From: Taudactylus pleione
Lineage: Eukaryota > Chordata > Amphibia > Anura > Myobatrachidae
Length of the DNA: 64,000 nucleotides
Direction: 5' to 3'
Assembly: GCA_031769625.1 (NCBI GenBank)
Contig: JAUIMM010000702.1
Span: 5,946,001-6,010,000 of the forward strand
Shown: piece by piece, positions 1-12,500 of the stretch
How positions within the stretch are numbered: the first letter of the stretch is position 1
How the letters are laid out: each line of letters begins with the position of its first letter
The notes under the pieces: generated by a model
Databases searched by the model: none
Told to the model about the DNA's origin: nothing
Seen by the model: only the letters and a program-made list of their open reading frames with translations
Translations under genes and position numbers: made by a program

Positions 1-1040
1 TTACTATTCTCATAACAGACATCTTGGGAGGTCAGAATAGACACTGCAAATATAAGTACATTTTTGTACCTCCTACTTGTTAAAACTGGAGCTGAAATAT
101 CTTCTCTAATTAAAGCACAATAAACTAAAACATAGCGTTAAGGGAGGGTGGGGCTAAGCTAAGGGAAGGATGATGGTAGGGCGGGGCTAAGTAACTTGTG
201 ACAACTAAAAAAACATCTCTGCACCACCATTGGATCACAGCCATCAATGGCAAAACATCACCCATCTGTAGCAAACCATTGATGTTTACTAATTATCGGA
301 TGGTCGATGTCCATCACAGCACTTCATTATTTTGAATGCTGCACAGCTGAAATAAGGGAGTCAGGAACTATTAGTAATAGTTTTTGGTCATTTTTCTGGA
401 ATTTCAGTCAGTCAATGGCAGACATGGTCCAGGGGTAGATTGTAGAAAAGCTCATCATCAATAGGACAAAAAATCTGTAAAAAGGAAATTTGACCTCTGT
501 TCCCCAGCTATTCACCAGATATTTGAACAGACATCTTATCTATGTATATTTTAAAGTGGATGTAGTTGGCATCCCACGGTCAGGATGCCGACAGTCAGAA
601 TCCTGGTGGTGGAATTCCGAAAACAGTCTGAATACCTACTCTAGAATCCTGCTGACATGATGTCATGCCAACATGAGGGTTAGGTTTAGGGTTAGGATTA
701 GGCACTAGGGGGAAGGTTAGGGTTAATTACTAAAGGGGATGAAGTTGAACCAACCATGGCAGATTGCTGATTTTTCCAGCATTCTGGTTTAAAGTAACTT
801 CAAATACTTAAAACAGCCGAGTATTCTGGTTAAATAGGTTGGCATGTGATGAACCAGGGAGTGCTTCATGGGATTACTCACATACAGTCATATGTCACAG
901 TCTTAGGTTAAGAATTTACTGCTGAATGTATTTCATTCAGATGCAGAAAGGAAGAGCAGTCAGTTTGTTTATGCTCAGGTTGATAATCCATACTAGCTAA
1001 TATAAGCACATTGTGGTAACAGTGCCACCAAGTGGTTTAG
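1..1040. other. Upstream intron sequence with one degraded repeat
   Basis: No exon was recognised. Around 566-735 a degraded copy of the telomere-like repeat family is visible (GTTAGGTTTAGGGTTAGG near 678). The rest is low-complexity or unique AT-rich DNA. It is assumed to be intron of the protease gene, because the exon at 3026 begins within a codon. Confidence 0.4.
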
Positions 1041-1043
1041 TTA

Positions 1044-1219
1044 AGCATCTATGTACAAAGCCTTGGAGAAAGACAAAGTGGATGCAGATAAAGGACCAAC
1101 CAACTAGCTCCTAACTGTCATTTTTCAAACAGTCTGTGTCATGGCAGTTAGGAGCTGATTGGCTGGTACTTTATCTCCATTCACTTTATCTCCATCCAAG
1201 GCTTAGTAAATAGACCCCC
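1044..1219. mobile_element. MITE, diverged GGGGTCTATTTACTAAG family
   Basis: The inverted halves pair (GCTCCTAACTGTCATTTTTC with TGGCAGTTAGGAGC). The right end reads GCTTAGTAAATAGACCCC, the same end as the clean copy at 30136-30337. The left end is mutated (GCATCTATGTACAAAGCC). No coding capacity. Confidence 0.6.
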
Positions 1220-1499
1220 TATATACCAAAATATCACAAGAAAACTTGTATGAAACAACCAAATAAAAACATTATACATTAATTTGCAATTCACTATGAA
1301 ATAAATAAATACAATCTTGAAAGAAATTTAAAAATTTTAGTTTTCCATTATTTTCCCTTTAATATACATTCTCCTTCAAAATCTTTCTGCATTCTCCTGT
1401 TTTTTACGTTCACTTCCATTAGTATCAGATAACTTTGGTGACATGACTTTCTGGATGTACCAAGCCCATCACATGATCACACGTTGCTCAGGAGACCAT

Positions 1500-2050
1500 G
1501 GCCCTCATTCAGAGGCGGTCGGAGGATGCAAGCGGTCACTCAGAAACTGTGCGGCCGCTTGCATCCTCACCGGCCGCCTCTGTTTTGGTCGTTAGGCTGT
1601 GGGTTAACACCCACAGCTCTAACGACCGCTAGGTTGATGGTCGCGATGGTCATTGACCATCGTGACCATCGGGGCTTACGACGAGACCCTAGGGTAGGGT
1701 CTCACTTGTCGTAAGCCCCGGAGAGCTTCTGGCTCTGTCAGAGCCAGAAGCTCTCCACTGACATCACTAGTGATGTCAGTGGGGCCTCCCCCAAACGGCA
1801 GGCGTTCACATGGGAATGCCTCCGATTGGGCTGCCACCCCCTCGGCCCGCCTTCCAAACGGGGCGAGCTGTCAATCAACATCGACAGCTCGCCCTCTTTG
1901 GAAAGAGACCCGCTATGACTGGCGCTGTCGGTAGTAGCGGGTCTCACGCATGCGCACGAAGGAGCCGGCTCCCTCGTGCGCTTGTGCACTAGACAAACAT
2001 CGAGGCGGCCGTGCGGTCGTAGACCGTACGGCCGCCTCTGAATAAAGCCT
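1500..2050. mobile_element. Fold-back MITE related to the GGGCCTGATTCAGAG family
   Basis: Outer inverted ends are CTCATTCAGAGGCGG and CCGCCTCTGAATAAAG. The inside is GC-rich with nested hairpins (near 1540, 1640 and 1730-1770) and resembles the interiors at 30830-31303 and 39308-39793 (the paired GATGGTCGCGATGGTC and GACATCACTAGTGATGTC palindromes). No clear target duplication is seen. Short ORFs here are by-products of GC-rich hairpins. Confidence 0.7.
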
Positions 2051-2646
2051 GTCCTGTGATATTGTGGTGCATCTTCAGTTAATGAAATGTATCTGAGACA
2101 GCACCAGCTTCAGACTGCAAATCTATAGAATGTGCGGACAGAGCAACAGTAAATATTAATCTATTTAAGGGTGGTTATAGAGCAGACTACAGGTTTGCCC
2201 TGTGCAGGGTCCACTTCAATATCATTGTTAATAATCACAGTAACTGTCAATTTTTGGTACCATCCATGGTGACGCTTTTGCATCATTATGGCATCCCTCT
2301 GGGATCTGGAAGGGTTTCTTGCCGTCCTGCCAGTCGGAAAGAACTCCCAGGGAATCTAGAGTATCCCAGTGAGTAGACAAGTATATTTAAATGCTCTATA
2401 AACCCTGTATGCATCAGGCTGCACTTTTGGTTCCTCAAGCACTTAAAGTCAGTACTATGACAATGGAATCCTGCTAGTCAGGTGGGGGTGGCTACTGCTG
2501 TGCTGACTGGTAGAAGTGCAGAAACCCCTGCTGGCTCTATACCACCTTACAATGTGCTCTCTTACTGCTTATAATCTGGTCACAAGAAATTCACAGGGAT
2601 TGCTTCTTCTTCATTCATTTAATGTCACAGTGAGTATTGTTGGCTT

Positions 2647-2937
2647 CAGGGCCGTAACTAGGGTAGTGCAACCTGTGCCATGGCACAGGGCACAGCAGGG
2701 CAGGGGGCGCTGTTTGGGCCTGTCAATTTTCCTGTTTATTATCATTCTCACTTGTAGCTTCCTCTTTTATCCCCAGCATCTCCTGGCCCACTATATCTCT
2801 CCCCTGGCCCTTCCCCATGAGGCCATGGCCCTTTTCAGGTTCACTATCTTATGTCTCTATTTTAAAAATGGGGGGGGGGGGCGGGGCGCCAATGTTCTCT
2901 CTGGCACAGGGCACCAAAAAGTCTAGTTACGGCTCTG
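2647..2937. mobile_element. hAT-type MITE
   Basis: The ends CAGGGCCGTAACTAG and CTAGTTACGGCTCTG form 15-bp terminal inverted repeats. The element is flanked on both sides by the 8-bp direct repeat GTTGGCTT (2639-2646 and 2938-2945), the hAT signature. It is non-coding, with a G-run near 2871, and sits 89 bp before the first visible exon. Confidence 0.88.
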
Positions 2938-3025
2938 GTTGGCTTACATAGATGGCTACATTTATCTTAAATGATAAGTGCTTACAATTGATTTGAATTA
3001 TTCTTTTTTTTTTTTCTGTCTGCAG

Positions 3026-3162
3026 TAAAAAGTGGTTCATCACGGAGTGCCTCTCATTACTTTATAGGATCATTCCGAATAACTAACTTAATCTACAGTG
3101 ATGGTTACAGAATAAGCAATAGTGCTGAATATAGAGCACTGGCGGCTCAAACTGAAACAATC
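3026..3162 (+). CDS. TMPRSS11-like exon: SEA domain, first part
   Basis: A pyrimidine-rich tract ending CTGTCTGCAG precedes the exon and GTAAGT follows it. The exon starts with two bases finishing a split codon, then 45 codons, and ends in phase 0. The translation contains [18 protein letters not shown] and [14 protein letters not shown], the usual start of the SEA fold in TMPRSS11 proteins. The preceding exon, expected to carry the membrane anchor, is not found in bases 1-3025. Confidence 0.9.
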
Positions 3163-6100
3163 GTAAGTATACATTTATATATACAACTGTATATTATTAC
3201 ACTGCCTTCTTAATTTGCCCTGTATGAACAATAAGAGTCCCAGGAAATGGACCTCATCTCTCTAGCAGTGCTCAATTGCTGAATGTGCCATATGGGTGAC
3301 ACTTTGCTTTGCTCTTTGATTATCATGTGTTTTGGTAATGTTTAAAATGTACTCATTTATTATACCTTTTTATATTACCAGGTTAAAGCAACATTTGCAA
3401 ACTCAGTGCTCCAGCGCTACTATGATATGTCCAAAGTGATCAGCTTTAGGTAAGTCAAACTTTTGTAGATAAAGTGAATCGATGCTTAAACATACTATAC
3501 ATTATAGTTGGTTGATGATTTGGGGAGTCGTACAGACCACTTGGAGTGGACGAGATAGTCAGCTCCCCAATTAACTTTATTACTCTTCATGAGGCAATGC
3601 AGGCTGAAATTGTTGCATTAAGGGACAAGGTCAGTGATTTGGAAGATCTTGCAGAAACAACCTTAAAATACAGGACATAATTCCTGGTACCAAAGAGTAA
3701 TGTGTTCATAAAGGGCTCTGTTAAACTTAACAGCTGACTACCTAAAAAGAGGAATGCCAATCCTCTCAGGGTATAACACAAAAACAGACAGGTAGGTGGC
3801 ACTATAAAAAGTAAAAACAAAATCATTTTAAATGTAAAACATTTAATAGAATCGTATAATACACAAAATAATAACTACTGGGAGTGGGACAATGGAACCA
3901 CAAAAAAAATAAAATAAATTATAATAATGTATATAAGCAGTACTAATAGATACATACAAATACAAAATATATGTATAGGTTAAAATAACCGCACTGCAGA
4001 TATTCAGTCTGGCTGATATATAGCATGTGGTTATAGACAAAATATTATGAATACTGGAGATATGATCATCACTAATAGGTGTCTTGCAGCTCTGGGTAAT
4101 CACGCAACCAGAGTTTATTTATCACAGAGGGAGTTTCCAATCATTAGTATGATGGAGCTCACGTCATTATATTAGGCGCTTTAGGGGGGTCGCACAGTCT
4201 GGTGTTTTCAATGCCAGCAGTGTAAGAGCCGCTAAGATGGAAAGAGACACTGGCCGTACCAGTAGATTAGTCCTCACCGGCAATAACTTTGTGGCTAAAT
4301 CCTAATTTCAGCTGAAGCATCTAAATTGCTGCTGATTCTCACAGGTAATTGGGGGACCCCACAATCCAATACTCCTAGTGCCAGACAAGGTGACAGATGG
4401 CTCTGCTGGTAGCAAGGTTGTGCATTCTAATTCCAGTCGTAGCGTAGCTATCGCTGATAGGCCACACAAGTGCTCCAAGACCAGCATGTGGAACAGTAAT
4501 ATCACTTCAGGCATCCTTGAATCTGTTCCCTTCGCTGGGCTTAAGGATGTTGCATGAGAGCTTTTTCAGAATCTACTGCTGACCACTTATGCCTTTGACT
4601 TGCTTATTGACCATACACATTGTGTACTGAAGGCTAAGTATGCACTGGAAGGGGTCCCCAGAGACACACTTATTTGGATGCATTACTTCCATTTAAAGGA
4701 GTCAATCCTTTGAGCCTCTCGACCATCATTGGCCTAAGAAACAGCATTATGCGGCTTTTAGAACTTCGGTGACTTATCTCCAGCCACTTTAGCTAGACGT
4801 TGCTTCTTCCACCAGTTCACTTGAGTATTACAGAAGGCGAGCATTCCCTACCAGTGGGGATTTCCTACCAAGCTGATTGTCTCTCGCAACAGGTCTACTG
4901 CTGTTTTTACTAACCCAGATGATGGTGTCAAGTTGCTCATTTCTTGGAACTTACTCGGTGACTTGCCACCAGTTAGTCCCTGCCCTGTGCTTCAGCAGGA
5001 TTAGCCACAGTGTGGCCAGCCGGATGACACTGCTTTAATTTGCTGTCTTTCACTTGGTATATTTGTGTCCACTAAAGTTTTTTTGCTTGCCAGATTCTAG
5101 ACTGTTAGGTCATTTAACTGCTTGATATAGACTTGCCTGGTGTTGGGGGTGCTACCGCCCATGATGTCCAGGTGGTGTCCCAATCCAGGTGTGCTGTTTT
5201 ATGCTTCCTTTATAGTTCTCAGTATGTGGACTTTCACTTCTTGTTTTCCATTTCTTTTTCACTGCTATGGTTGTGATTCATAATACATTTATTAATACTT
5301 ATATCACTGTTTGAGTTGCTGTGTTTGGCAATCGCCACTTTAGGGCATTTGTTAAACGTATAGTGTAATGTTATGTTTTTGGGCATCGCACTAGTAGACT
5401 GCTTGTGTGGAAGGGGGGGGGGAGGGGAAAATGTTTTCAATAATATTGGCACTAAAGGATCTGACCCTGTAGATATAGCAACTGTTTTCACTGAATATTA
5501 TTCCCATTTATATAATCTTCGCAATGACCCAAAGCATGACCCATCCCACAGGTGTGGGTATAATAATTTTTTTAGATGGCCCTTCAAATCTCTTCTGCTA
5601 TTAGACAAGGTCTTAATTTGGCCTTAATGGTGGGTCAAGCTATTGATTCCCAACCTATACACAAGGCACCAGGTCCGGATGGGTACATGACTAACTTTTA
5701 TAAAGTTTTTAAAACAGTATTAATCCCATACACCAAGACAATCAAAAGATTTATTAGGGCGCTAGTCTATCTGGTGACAATGTTACTAGTTAGATTGCAG
5801 CCTTCTAAAGGGTATTGCTCCGTTTTAATAATACAAATAAACTTCAAGGAAAAGATGAATGCGCTATTTAAATAGTACGATTAAAAAATTCAATTTATTA
5901 AAATAAATAAAAATAAATAACATACATTATTATAGCATGCTTATAATTTGTTGCAAAAAAAGAGAAAAGGCCTTTGTTTGGTAAAAAAAATAGTCACTTT
6001 GTAACCATGGGCTTGTAATCCTTTTATCCAACTATTGATTTTATATTCTAGTTTTGTGAACAAAATCATATGTAGAAGTTTTAATCACCTGTACTAGGAA

Positions 6101-6501
6101 TATTGAGTATAAAATTGAATATGTATTCTTTGGCATCACAAGGGGGGCTCGGGGGCTGCGGCCCGCACCCGGGTGTCACCCAACGATGGGTGACACCAAG
6201 TTGCAGACTCCCCTTCAGTGACAGGAGCCGAGTGCTGCACTGTAGCATAAAGTGCAGCACTCTGCTCCTGACATTGTAAGAGAGCCGGGACTGCAACAAG
6301 GCACCTCCTGCACCCCCCCTCCAGCAGCAAGAACGGGACCACCGGGGTTCGGGCTGCGAGGCCACGCCCCATCCCACGAGGCCATGCCTCTTTTCGGCGG
6401 CGCACGTGGAGCCGCACGCACAGCGTCCCTCCCCGCACCAGGTGACACCGCGGGGAGGGACGCCACTGTATGTATTATATATAGGAAGCATTGAGCTAAA
6501 G

Positions 6502-6552
<51 letters not shown>

Positions 6553-9500
6553 AAGATCCAGGTACCAGCATTGTGGATATATAATATGAATTATTACTCT
6601 TATATATGAAATGTATGTTATTTATTTTTGTTTATTTTAATAAATTGAATTTTTTAATCTTACTATTTAAATAGCGCATTCATCTTTTCCTTGAAGTTTA
6701 TTTGTATTTAATCCCAGTTTTGGTTGAGCTGAACACAGATGTTAAGTTGTACACCAAACTGGTTGTCAATAGACTCGGACCCCTTCTTCCCTCACTCGAT
6801 AAGCAGTATCAAGGGTGTTTTGTTATGGGCTGTTAGGCCCCTGATAACAAGCGTCGGGTATTTAATCTCTTGGAGTAATGAGAGGCTCATGGGGAACAGG
6901 TTTCGCTGCTCTCGCTGGACACCAAAAAGATGTTTGCGAGAATTCATTGGGGCTATCTGACGGATGTTTTGTGGCAGTTTGGAATTCGGGGGTGGTTCCT
7001 GGATTCTTTATTAGCTCTATATACTAAATATTCAGCGTGAATATTTTCTAAAGGCTTTCTCACCTTTTGGGTTTTTTTTATATTTTCATTGGGACATGCT
7101 AAGGCTGCCCGCTTTCCCCCCTGATTTTCGAGTTGGTGATAGAGCCCCTGGCTGAAAAAATCAGGAGGGTGACCTCTCTTGTGAGACCCAAACTCTGTGC
7201 CGTGCAACATAATATCTGTCAGTTTGCAGTAGGGGTGTGCACCGGCCACTTTTCGTGTTTTGTGTTTTGGTTTTGGATCTGGATCTTTCTTCGTGTTTTG
7301 GATCTGGATTGGTTTTGCCAAAACCACCCTTGCGTGTTTTGGGTTCTGGGTTTTGTGTTTTGGATCTGTATTTTTTTGAAAAAAAGCATAAAAACAGCTA
7401 AAATCACAGAATTTGTAGGTTTTTCTGCTCCTATGCTATTATTAACCTCAATAACCTTAATTTCCACTCATTTCCAGTCTATTCTGAATACCTCACACCT
7501 CACAATAGTGTTTTTATGTCCAAAAGGTTGCACCGAGGTAGCTGGATGACTATGCTAAGCGACACAAGTGGGCGGCACAAACACGTGACCCATCTAGGCG
7601 TGAAACTGCAGTGGCAGACAGGATGGCATTGAAAAACTAGGCCCCAAACTGTACATAATGCAAAGAAAAAAAAGAGGTGCAAGATGGAATTGTCCTTGGG
7701 CCCTCCCACCCACCCTTATGTTGTATAAACAGGACATGCACACTTTAACAAACCAATCATTTCAACGCCAGGGTCTGCCACACAACTGTGGCTGAAATGA
7801 TTGGTTCGTTTGGGCCCCCACAAAACAAGCTGGCAATTTATCTGTCCCTGCACAAACTGGCTCTACGGAGGCAAGATGTCATCCTCATCCTCCTCATCCA
7901 CCGATTCCTCACCCTCTTCAGTGTGTACATCCTCATCCTCACAGAGTATTAATTCGTCCCTGCTGGAACCACAGGTCCCTCTGTACGTTCTGGAGGCTGG
8001 TCTCCCTGGAAGAGTTGATAATTCATTTTATGAACATCATCTTCTCCACATTTTGTGGAAGCAACCTCCTACGCCTTTCGCTGACAAGGTTCCCGGCTGC
8101 ACTAAACACTCTTTCGGAGTACACACTGGAGGGGGGGCAACTCAGGTAAAATAGAGCCAGTTTGTACAGGGACCTCCAAATTGCTTCTTTTTCCTGCCAG
8201 TACAGGTACGGACTGTCTGACATGCCTACTTGGATGCTGTCACCGATGTAATCCTTTAACAGACAGACGCACGCTTGTCGCTGCTGCTTTGAGGATGCAA
8301 GTGCGGCTACAGCCCACACAATTCACAAAGACAGAAGAAAAAAGAACAATATTTTAATTGTTTGTGTAGCACACTTTGAGGGTGTCACCACCCTTTAACA
8401 GACAGACGCACGCTTGTCGCTGCTGCTTTAAGGATGCAGGTGCGGCTACAGCCCACACAATTCACAAAGACAGAAGAAAAAAGAACAATATTTTAATTGT
8501 TTGTGTAGCACACTTTGAGGGTGTCACCACCCTTTAACAGACAGACGCACGCTTGTCGCTGCTGCTTTGAGGATGCAGGTGGAATCTAGACGGGATTTGG
8601 AACCGAGGACACACTACCTCCATCAATTGTCTAAATCCCACTGCACTAATGTCGGATACCGGACGCACGTCTAACACCAACATAGCAGTCAAGGCCTCAG
8701 TTATACGTTTTGCTTCAGGATGACTGCTGTCGTACTTCATCCTCATCGCTAGGGACTGTTGGAGGGTCAATTGTTTAGTAAAAGTAGTGATGTTCCTACT
8801 TCCTCTCTGGGATGATGAACAACTCCCAGCAGCAGCAACAGCACTAGGAGGAAGTGGTTCTTGATCTTTCCCTATTTTATTTTTATCGGAGAAAGTTTGG
8901 TCCTCCATTTATGTTATATTGATATATATACGTGCGGCTAAAGCGCACACAAACACAGAAAATATTATTTTATTTTTGCTGGAGAGTAGTGCACTTTGTG
9001 GGTTACACCACCCTTTAAGAAATGAGCCAGCCGGCTCTTTACTTATGGGACACAGGCGCACGCTTGGCGCTGCTCCTTTGTTGATGCACGTGCAGCCACA
9101 GTGCACACAATTCACAAACACAGAAAATAATTTTTTTTTTGGTTTGGACTGGAGTGTACTTTCGGGGGTTACAGCACCCTTAACGGTCAAGCCAGCCGGC
9201 CCTTTACTTATGACACAGGTGCACGCTTGGCACTACTTTGTTGATGCACGTGCGGCTACTGCGCACACAATTCACAAACACAGAAAATAATTTTTTTTTT
9301 GGTTTGGACTGGAGTGTACTTTCGGGGGTTACAGCACCCTTAACGGTCAAGCCAGCCGGCCCTTTACTTATGACACAGGCGCACGCTTGGCACTACTTTG
9401 TTGATGCACGTGCGGCTACTGCGCACACAATTCACAAACACAGAAAATAATTTTTTTTTTGGTTTGGACTGGAGTGTACTTTCGGGGGTTACAGCACCCT

Positions 9501-12500
9501 TAACGGTCAAGCCAGCCGGCCCTTTACTTATGACACAGGCGCACGCTTGGCACTACTTTGTTGATGCACGTGCGGCTACTGCGCACACAATTCACAAACA
9601 CAGAAAATAATTTTTTTTTTGGTTTGGACTGGAGTGTACTTTCGGGGGTTACAGCACCCTTAACGGTCAAGCCAGCCGGCCCTTTACTTATGACACAGGC
9701 GCACGCTTGGCACTACTTTGTTGATGCACGTGCGGCTACTGCGCACACAATTCACAAACACAGAAAATATATTATTTTTTTAGCACTTGGGGGGAGCACC
9801 CCTGATGGACAGAGCACCCCCTGGACAACACTGCAGCACTCCTTTAGGACTGGGACACTGCACAGGACTTTGGAGTGGACACAGCCCCTATGGAGAACTG
9901 ACTGCACAACACAGTCCAGCCAGCCCCTATGGACTTTGAAGTAGTGGACACAGCCCCTATTAACAACAGCAGCACAGCACAACACAGCCAGCCCCTATGG
10001 ACTTTGAAGTAGTGGACAACAGCAGCACTACACTACACTACACTACACAGCCCTAACTCCCACCCTCCCTCTTCACTGTCCACAGCCGAGTGAGAAAATG
10101 GCGCCGACGTGGGTACCTTATATAGGATCCAAAACCCGAGAGACTCGGAAGGCGGGATGATGACGTTTTGCCTCGATTTCAGATCCGAGTCAGGCGGGAA
10201 AAGTCGAGCCTGATTCGGATCGGACTCGGATCGGGGGGGTTCGGATTTCAGAAATCCGAACCCGCTCACCCCTAGTTTGCAGGTGATATTTTGTTATGCC
10301 TCTCCACTCTTGAGACCTCACTCCCTTCCTACACTGTGGGCCTGATTCAGAGCCGGACGCTATTTGCGCTCGCTCGTTCAGAAAAAGGGGCCGGCTATTT
10401 AAATTGTGCGCTCACGAGTGAACGAAACATGCGCTCACTATCCTACGTCATCTCCGCTATTTATTTGATTAATCGAGTACATCGAAAGGCGTCTGAACTG
10501 CTCGCAGTGCTTGTGGTAGGATTTTCCTACCGCAATCATGCGAACAGTTCAGGCTAAGAGATAACCAAGTGACGTGGTCGATCACGCTGCTTTGTTAATT
10601 ATGCACACCCTTAAAACGCCCGTTTTGACCGTTTGGCACGCCTGCGTTCGGATCGCCACTCCCCGTTTTCAAGCACCTTCCCCTGTTACCACCCACAAAC
10701 GCCTCATCCTGTCACTCAAATTAGCAGGCACTCGCTATTTTGCGAGCGCTCGATTTCCGATGGCACTGACTGGTTGGAGCATGCGCATTACGACCCATAC
10801 GCATGCGCACATGTGCGAACATCGCTCGGAGCGAACGAGTGGCCGCTTGCGAGCGGCTCTGAATCAGGCCCTGTGTGTTGAAGTGTTATTCCCGGGTGTC
10901 TTTGTACAGCTTTAATACTTCTAAGACGAATGCGCCTCCATGCCATGTTCCTCCTGTGAAGTAGTTATAATTATGCTTGGCAATCTAGTAGCCTTAGCTA
11001 CCTGGTCGGACAAATTTCCTGCACGAGAGAGGGAGGTTATAGCTTGCAATTATCATCCTATTCTTAGAAAGATAGAAAAATTGTCATCAGTCTGGATGTT
11101 CCACAAGGTCACATACAATACCTAGCCTACTCCCTGGTTATCTCATCAATAAATTTTACTTTGTCATCTCCTAATTATGTTTGGAAACTAGGGAAGCTCA
11201 GATTGGCTTGGAGATTATGTCCCCAACCAAGGCAGGGGCGTGGAGGACTGGCATTCCCTGACTTGGAGAAATATCAGTCTGCATGTCTGTAAAGCCAAGC
11301 TAGGGATTGGTTTGTGTTACTGTTGTGTTTCCTGATTAGTGTGACTTACATTTAATGTATCTTTGGGTATATTGTGCATAGAAAGCTTATGTTAATTGCA
11401 ATTTAATTATACACTAGACTACCTTATTTCTCTATAACAGCGTGTGTACTTAGTTTTGACATAGTCATTGAATGCTTGTTTCGTCTTTTTGATTAATAAT
11501 GCCTGAAGTTTACTCCTACTGTATGTTTACTGAGTTGTTTATACATTCTACTTGACTATAAATATGTGCACTTATTCTAATTGTTGTATTTGTGGTGAGA
11601 ATGAGCTAATCTCTTCACTATGTTTTAATGTGTATAGCCTATTTAATTATTTACGTTGTAATCACTGAATTGCTTCTCAGATTGTGGGCAGGTGGAATTA
11701 TTCAACCACTCTAGCTACAGTAGTAATTCCAGAGGACTGGAAATGAGCAAATGTAGTCCCACTGCACAAAAGTGGAAGCACGGAAAAGGCAAGTAACTAC
11801 CGACCAGCGAGTCTTACATCAGTAGTAGGGAAAGTAATGGAATCACCATTAAAATAAAGACTTATGGAACATTTCAAATCCAACAATTTACAGGATCCCA
11901 AACAGCATGGGTTTACTAGGGGGAGATCATGCCTAACAAATCTTATTGACTTTTTTGATGGGTTACCAAAGTAACAGATCAAGGGGGATGGGCATAGAAG
12001 TAGCTTATCTATCCTTTAGTAAGGCTTTTGTCACGGTCCCGCATCGCAGATTGAAAAATAAACTTGAAAACTTGGGACTGGATTCTAAGATGGTTAAATG
12101 GATAAGAACTTGGTTGCAGAATAGGAAACAGAGTTGTAGTAAATGGAGTGCAGTCTCAGGAAGGAATTGTGACAAGTGGTGTACCCCAAGGTTCTGTACT
12201 TGGACCAATGCTTTTTGATATCTTTGTTGGTGACATTGCAAATGGTGTTAAAGGGAAAGTATGCCTTTTTGCAGATGACACAAAAATATACAACAGGGTA
12301 GATACACCTGGAGGGGTAAGACAAATGATGGAGGTTCTAGATAGACAAGAGGCATGGTCAAGAACATGGCAACTGCAGTTTAATGTTAAAAAATGCAAAA
12401 TCATGCGCTTGGGTCTCAAGAACCCAAAAGCTAAATATAGAATTAAGGGTGCTCTAATGGAAACTACAGAGGAGAAAAGGGATCTAGGAGTCACTATTTC

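Larger units (their letters stand above)
7230..10274 (-). mobile_element. hAT transposon, internally deleted copy
   Basis: The ends TAGGGGTGTGC and GCTCACCCCTA are inverted repeats. The 8-bp duplication GTTTGCAG flanks both sides (7222-7229 and 10275-10282). Bases 7230-8254 closely match 62711-63739, so this is the same family as the element at the window end. The minus strand carries broken transposase pieces. Between 8254 and about 9780 coding sequence has been lost and replaced or expanded by tandem repeats of about 139 and 160 bp. The last part (9780-10274) is the non-coding end opposite. Confidence 0.92.

Noticed and set aside
1..3025. Possible upstream transmembrane exon of the protease
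   Set aside because: Checked for a hydrophobic stretch ending in phase 1 before a GT donor. None was convincing, so it is taken to lie outside the window.
9238..9944. Three near-identical 70-codon open frames in a row
   Set aside because: They are produced by the 160-bp tandem repeat inside the hAT element, with no start context or domain.
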